The notes below the pieces were generated by a model that saw nothing but the letters and a program-made list of their open reading frames with translations, made no database searches and was not told the DNA's origin. 64,000 bases of DNA. It comes from a virus. The stretch lies in the IMG/VR virus record IMGVR_UViG_3300040771_000047, positions 1-64,000 of that record. One strand, given 5' to 3'. The first letter of the stretch is position 1, and each line of letters opens with the position of its first letter. Shown here piece after piece: positions 60,033 to 64,000 of the stretch. Position numbers and translations under genes: made by a program.

Positions 60033-63000
60033 TTAATTTTTTATTTCTTTTTGTTCTTTATCATAATCATCTCTTTCCGGTATAATAAGTTTAAGTTCTT
60101 CTAGTGTTTCAGGGTAGTTAGCTACATCATTAAGAATCCTTATTGCTTCACTATTAACTTCTTCTGCAGTAGCTTCTGGAAATTCTTTTCTTAAAGATTC
60201 TCTAGTATCTTCTAAAAACTCTTTTCTAACTCTCACTGCTTCTTCCTTGTCATTTTTAAAGTCTGAATTAAACCATCTGTCTATTTTAGAGTCAGTGTCA
60301 TATTCTTTTCTAGTTATACTTTCTAGACCTCCATTATAGTCATCTTGACCATAGTTTCTGATAATCATCGGTAACTGTTTTCTTGCAGCATTCCCTAGCT
60401 TAGACTCACCTGCATTATCTCCTGATTTAATTGTATCATCAGCACTAGCAATATCTACACTCAACTTTACTAATCTGTCTGCAAAACTAGATACACCATT
60501 ATTCTGTATAATTGCTTTGTACATACTAGTAGGGTCATCTGCAAAGTTAAGTTCAGAATAAAGATTACTTAAAAGATTACCTACTGCATTGTGTAAGGCT
60601 TTCATAGTTGAACCTTCTTCTTCTGCTGCTTTTTGTGCTAAGTATCTTTTGTTTTGAACAGAACCTTTAGCACCTTTATTTTCATCTTCTTCATCATCTC
60701 CTCTAAGAGACATTGCTGCCATACTCATCATTACAAGTAAAATATTAAACTGAGCAGATTTAGTCAGTAACTGTAGATTAGCAAAATCTTTTCTATCTTG
60801 TTCTGAAGTAGCTGATTCTTGTAAACTTGTCTTCATAATAGGTATAAAATTCTTTTGCATAGCTATAGCAGTTAAGAAATTTATTCCTGTGGTAGCAGTA
60901 CCCAAAGTTAAACTTTGAGCTATGTATTTTGCTTGATTCCAATGTTGATTATTTACAGAAGTTAATGGGCCGGTTCCTTTATCTTTTGCCATTTTATATA
61001 ATGCTGCTCCGGCTATAGCTACTGGTATAATTAATCCCATACCTCCAGCATAAGTAGAAGTAGCAAGAATAGCTAGTAAAGCTTTAGAACCATGTATACC
61101 CATTGCTGCAGTAGAAGTTTTAGGTTTTAATAAGGGACCTAAATAAAAACCATCATGTGTCTCTCCTGTAGATAAACTTTTTTGATTGTAAGCAAACCTA
61201 TCATACAAATAATTAGGTAACCAAGTCTTATACTGACTCATAGGTTTACCAATTACTTTTTGTTTAAATCTTATACTTCCTTCTTGAGAATAGTCACCGT
61301 TTAAAGAAGCTAGTATAGACTTATTCCCTTGCTTCCAATTTATCATATCAGGAGAAGAAAACTTTTCAAAATTCTCAATATTACTCGGACTGCTCCACTC
61401 TTGTTTTAGCTTTAATTTACCCTCTACAATTTCATGTGCTTGAAATTCTGTACCATTAAACAAAGGCACTGTATAAGGACTTCCATCTGCATTTGTACGC
61501 GTAGGATGTTGCACCAATATGTCCATAGCTCTTGCTATTAAAGAAACAGATTGATTTGTCCATTCTACTTTTTTAGTAAGATACATTCCATCAGTAAATA
61601 AATTACCAGCTTGCATTAGCTTAGAATTATTTTCACTCTTTTGTATTTCAGTAGTTTGATTTTCAATAGCTCTCAAACTTTCAATAAACAATACAGTCTT
61701 TTTCCACTCTTCATCATGCTTCTTACTTATTCTTCCTTTTAATCTTCCAAGTATAATATGATGAATCACTTTTCCTGCAGTACCTTCTGTCCAGAAGCCT
61801 TCAATACCATCTCTCATCATTAAACTTTGCATACCATTGAGGAAGTTCTTAAATGGTGCCACAGGATTATAAAAAAGTCCTGCTATCATTCCACCCTTTA
61901 CTACTACAGCTTGTACAAAAGCTGCTCCTGTGTAGTCTCTACCAAGTCTTTCTACAGTACCTTCTAATTTCTTTTTCTCAGTTAAAAGTTTTTCAATTAA
62001 GGTTCCATTACTTGTAGTAAGAAGTTGTCTTTCAATGTTATCTACTCTTTTGGTTGCTATTTCATAAATTTGCCTTTCTTGTGGAGTCAAGTTTTTATAA
62101 AAGAATTTTCTAACTATAACTTTAAATTTAACATAGTCAGTGGCTCCTTCTTTATTTCCTTTTAAAGCCTTACTAATGTTTGCAAATTCTTCATTTACAT
62201 TCTCATTCTGAACAAGTTTTTTTACAAAAGCATCTCTTTTCTTATTTCTATTTTCATTGGCTTTACCCCCTTCATCATTTTTAGCTATTCTATTTTTAAT
62301 AACATCTACACTAGCTTTTGTGTTTACTCTTGCTCTGTGTTCAGATGCTACTTCTAAGTGAGCTTTAAGTGTAGTAGGCAAATCTAAAGTTTGCTCTGCC
62401 ATTATCTTTTCCTGAGATATCACCTTTAAATCAGATACAAGAAAAGTTCCTTGTGGTGCAATGTCATCAATATTTTCTCTACCTAAAAGCTCTAAAATAC
62501 CATTTCTTTTTCCTGAGGAAAGTGCTAAAAAGTTGATTTTACTATTATCATTTAAATTGACATCTAGTATGTTTTTAAGAGCAGTTTTTGTAATGTTGTA
62601 GTCACTAATTACCATCTTATCAAAACTTCTAATCTGACCCCCTAGTTGTACACTTCTGTCACTATCTTCTGCAAACCTTTGACTTTCACTAAGCTCATTC
62701 TTTATTAGTTGCTTCACATTTAAAAGTTGAGCAAGACCATACTTAGCTATTTCCCACCAAGTCTTATCTATAAGAGCTTCTCTAAAGTTCTTTCTTCTAT
62801 GTAGTAAAGAAAGGGGGTCCAAGTCTAGCTTAGAACCTACTACTCTATTATTAGTAGCTACAACTGAAGCTGTGTAGGCTTCTAGCATTCTTAAAAGAAT
62901 AGGGTTGTTCTCTATTTGCTCATAATCTTTATCATAAAATTCACTCTGACTACCATTGGAATAGACACTTCTTGGAATATATGTGTTGTATTTAATGTAA

Positions 63001-64000
63001 GCCGGGAAAGAATTTGTTTGAGTTCCAAAGGTTACAGGTACTTGATTACCACCAGTATTACGTCTGTTTGTTATAAATGACATTGGGTCATTTCTTTCCA
63101 TTGTTATTTGAAAATTAACTTTAGCTCTATCTGATAAATCATCAAAATTTTGCACTCTTTCTTTCTTGAGCAAGTTTGACAATGTGTTTTCCTTCATTTG
63201 TAAAAACAAATCAAGATTGTATTTTTGTTCTTCTATAAGACTTTTATATTTAGAAGCTCCAATTTTAGCTAAAATATTAGCTTTATAAGCTGCAGCCGCA
63301 CTTGTATCTCCATTTTTATAAGCATCATACTTTGTACTACCTTCAAAAACATCATGTAATGCACTGAAATCAATCCATTCTACATTATGGTCCATAGTAT
63401 CAAAGAAAGAGTTTAACTCTGTTATAACAGCCACAGGGTCTGTTAAAGTTCTCATCTGTCTATTATGATTGATATGAGTATTTGATAAAAAATTGTTCCA
63501 ACTAGCACTAAATTTTTCTACAAGCTTACTAGAAATCTTACCTCTAATATCTTTTTGTTTAAATACGTTGTAATTATATATTTTAGTACCTAAAACAGTA
63601 AAGAACATACCTAATCTGCTTAGTTCTTTTTCTCCTATTTTTAAAGTGTCATTAATTTCTTCTATCAAAGGCTGAATAATAATCTTTTCTTTCTCTTGCT
63701 CTAGTTCTAACTCTAGTCTAATGAGTTGGTTAAGCATATCTTCCTTTGCCCACATTTCTTTGTCAACAGATATTAAATTTGCTTCTACAATACTAGTATC
63801 TTTAAGTCTAGTCATCAAAGCATCTCTTAAATCTTGCGCAGTCATACCTTTAAATTCTTCAAACTTGTCAAATCTTTGAGAGTGTTTATCTAAAAGTTCT
63901 AAGAAAAGGTCATCAAACTTAGAGTTAATACTTACTTTAAGGTCTATAATATCCTTTGTTAAAGAATTTATTAATTCACTAACTTCAGGTAAGTTAAGTT
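60033..64000 (-). CDS. Giant phage protein, 3' part (start beyond window)
   Basis: The frame stays open to the right edge of the window, so at least about 1320 codons are seen, and the ATG at 63845 is probably internal. The protein is rich in Lys, Asn and Ile, with long helices and a late hydrophobic stretch with STAAMGIHGSKALLAILA and a GMGLIIPVAIAGAALYKM segment. No RNA polymerase catalytic motif (DxDxD) was found in the visible part. It could be an ejected cargo protein or one part of a virion RNA polymerase, as such large genes lie here in crAss-like phages. Unproven. Confidence 0.55.
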   Translation of the reverse strand, partial: LNLPEVSELINSLTKDIIDLKVSINSKFDDLFLELLDKHSQRFDKFEEFKGMTAQDLRDALMTRLKDTSIVEANLISVDKEMWAKEDMLNQLIRLELELEQEKEKIIIQPLIEEINDTLKIGEKELSRLGMFFTVLGTKIYNYNVFKQKDIRGKISSKLVEKFSASWNNFLSNTHINHNRQMRTLTDPVAVITELNSFFDTMDHNVEWIDFSALHDVFEGSTKYDAYKNGDTSAAAAYKANILAKIGASKYKSLIEEQKYNLDLFLQMKENTLSNLLKKERVQNFDDLSDRAKVNFQITMERNDPMSFITNRRNTGGNQVPVTFGTQTNSFPAYIKYNTYIPRSVYSNGSQSEFYDKDYEQIENNPILLRMLEAYTASVVATNNRVVGSKLDLDPLSLLHRRKNFREALIDKTWWEIAKYGLAQLLNVKQLIKNELSESQRFAEDSDRSVQLGGQIRSFDKMVISDYNITKTALKNILDVNLNDNSKINFLALSSGKRNGILELLGRENIDDIAPQGTFLVSDLKVISQEKIMAEQTLDLPTTLKAHLEVASEHRARVNTKASVDVIKNRIAKNDEGGKANENRNKKRDAFVKKLVQNENVNEEFANISKALKGNKEGATDYVKFKVIVRKFFYKNLTPQERQIYEIATKRVDNIERQLLTTSNGTLIEKLLTEKKKLEGTVERLGRDYTGAAFVQAVVVKGGMIAGLFYNPVAPFKNFLNGMQSLMMRDGIEGFWTEGTAGKVIHHIILGRLKGRISKKHDEEWKKTVLFIESLRAIENQTTEIQKSENNSKLMQAGNLFTDGMYLTKKVEWTNQSVSLIARAMDILVQHPTRTNADGSPYTVPLFNGTEFQAHEIVEGKLKLKQEWSSPSNIENFEKFSSPDMINWKQGNKSILASLNGDYSQEGSIRFKQKVIGKPMSQYKTWLPNYLYDRFAYNQKSLSTGETHDGFYLGPLLKPKTSTAAMGIHGSKALLAILATSTYAGGMGLIIPVAIAGAALYKMAKDKGTGPLTSVNNQHWNQAKYIAQSLTLGTATTGINFLTAIAMQKNFIPIMKTSLQESATSEQDRKDFANLQLLTKSAQFNILLVMMSMAAMSLRGDDEEDENKGAKGSVQNKRYLAQKAAEEEGSTMKALHNAVGNLLSNLYSELNFADDPTSMYKAIIQNNGVSSFADRLVKLSVDIASADDTIKSGDNAGESKLGNAARKQLPMIIRNYGQDDYNGGLESITRKEYDTDSKIDRWFNSDFKNDKEEAVRVRKEFLEDTRESLRKEFPEATAEEVNSEAIRILNDVANYPETLEELKLIIPERDDYDKEQKEIKN

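Noticed and set aside
1-64000. A recoded genetic code (TAG or TGA read as amino acid)
   Set aside because: Essential genes are intact under the standard code and use TAA and TAG stops. Only one odd fragment has an internal TGA.
1-64000. Integrase, repressor cluster or attachment site for lysogeny
   Set aside because: None recognised. An XRE regulator alone at 53936 is not enough, and the tRNA-like gene has no neighbouring integrase.
60033-64000. Virion RNA polymerase catalytic subunit
   Set aside because: The DxDxD metal site was not found in the visible part, so I call it only a giant protein.

Overview
The window is a 64 kb piece of an AT-rich double-stranded DNA phage genome, best read as a crAss-like phage (order Crassvirales) of a Bacteroidota host. 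This rests on recognition of families, not on a search. The evidence is a TerL-portal-acidic protein-major capsid protein block on one strand and, on the other, a replication block with a family A DNA polymerase, a DnaB-like helicase, a DnaG-like primase, SF1 and SF2 helicases, uracil-DNA glycosylase, ThyX and an HU/IHF protein. Several intergenic gaps carry the Bacteroidota promoter element TANNTTTG, and Shine-Dalgarno sites are scarce. No integrase, CRISPR array or insertion sequence was seen.

Layout. (1) About 16-23825, minus strand: the virion and lysis block. Reading right to left it holds about ten small unknown genes, a GH108-type muramidase, TerL, portal, an acidic scaffold-like protein, the major capsid protein, four virion-type proteins, a beta-helix tailspike, a fibre ending in a GDPD enzyme domain, holin-like and coiled-coil membrane proteins, a cupin and a RecB-like nuclease. 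(2) About 23900-33050, plus strand: an accessory, probably early, region with many small proteins and much non-coding RNA. A 17-base motif (CAAAACCCTCACTTATT and variants) occurs seven times, often ahead of small genes. The region also holds a tandem duplicated gene unit, a roughly 500-nt structured RNA with a predicted pseudoknot, a complete phage tmRNA, a tRNA-like gene with an abnormal anticodon arm, and a secreted-type gene split by a CCC-TAA +1 shift site. (3) 33056-59996, plus strand: replication, recombination and nucleotide metabolism. Inside it (45368-50255) is a cassette resembling a ubiquitin-like conjugation pathway: a beta-grasp-like protein, an E2-like protein, a JAMM/JAB protease, a ThiF/E1 enzyme and one unknown protein. 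(4) 60033-64000, minus strand: the 3' part of a giant protein gene whose start lies beyond the window.

How the parts fit. The accessory region lies between the leftward virion block and the rightward replication block, as expected if transcription diverges from about 23.9 kb. Replication genes would copy the genome, while ThyX, a dNMP kinase, a MazG-like hydrolase and Ung would shape the nucleotide pool and keep uracil out of DNA. Late genes on the minus strand build the particle and lyse the cell. The tmRNA, tRNA-like gene and structured RNAs suggest that the phage alters translation. The ubiquitin-like cassette and the macro-like protein are the best candidates for contact with host defences. 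These roles are inferred from family membership and gene position.
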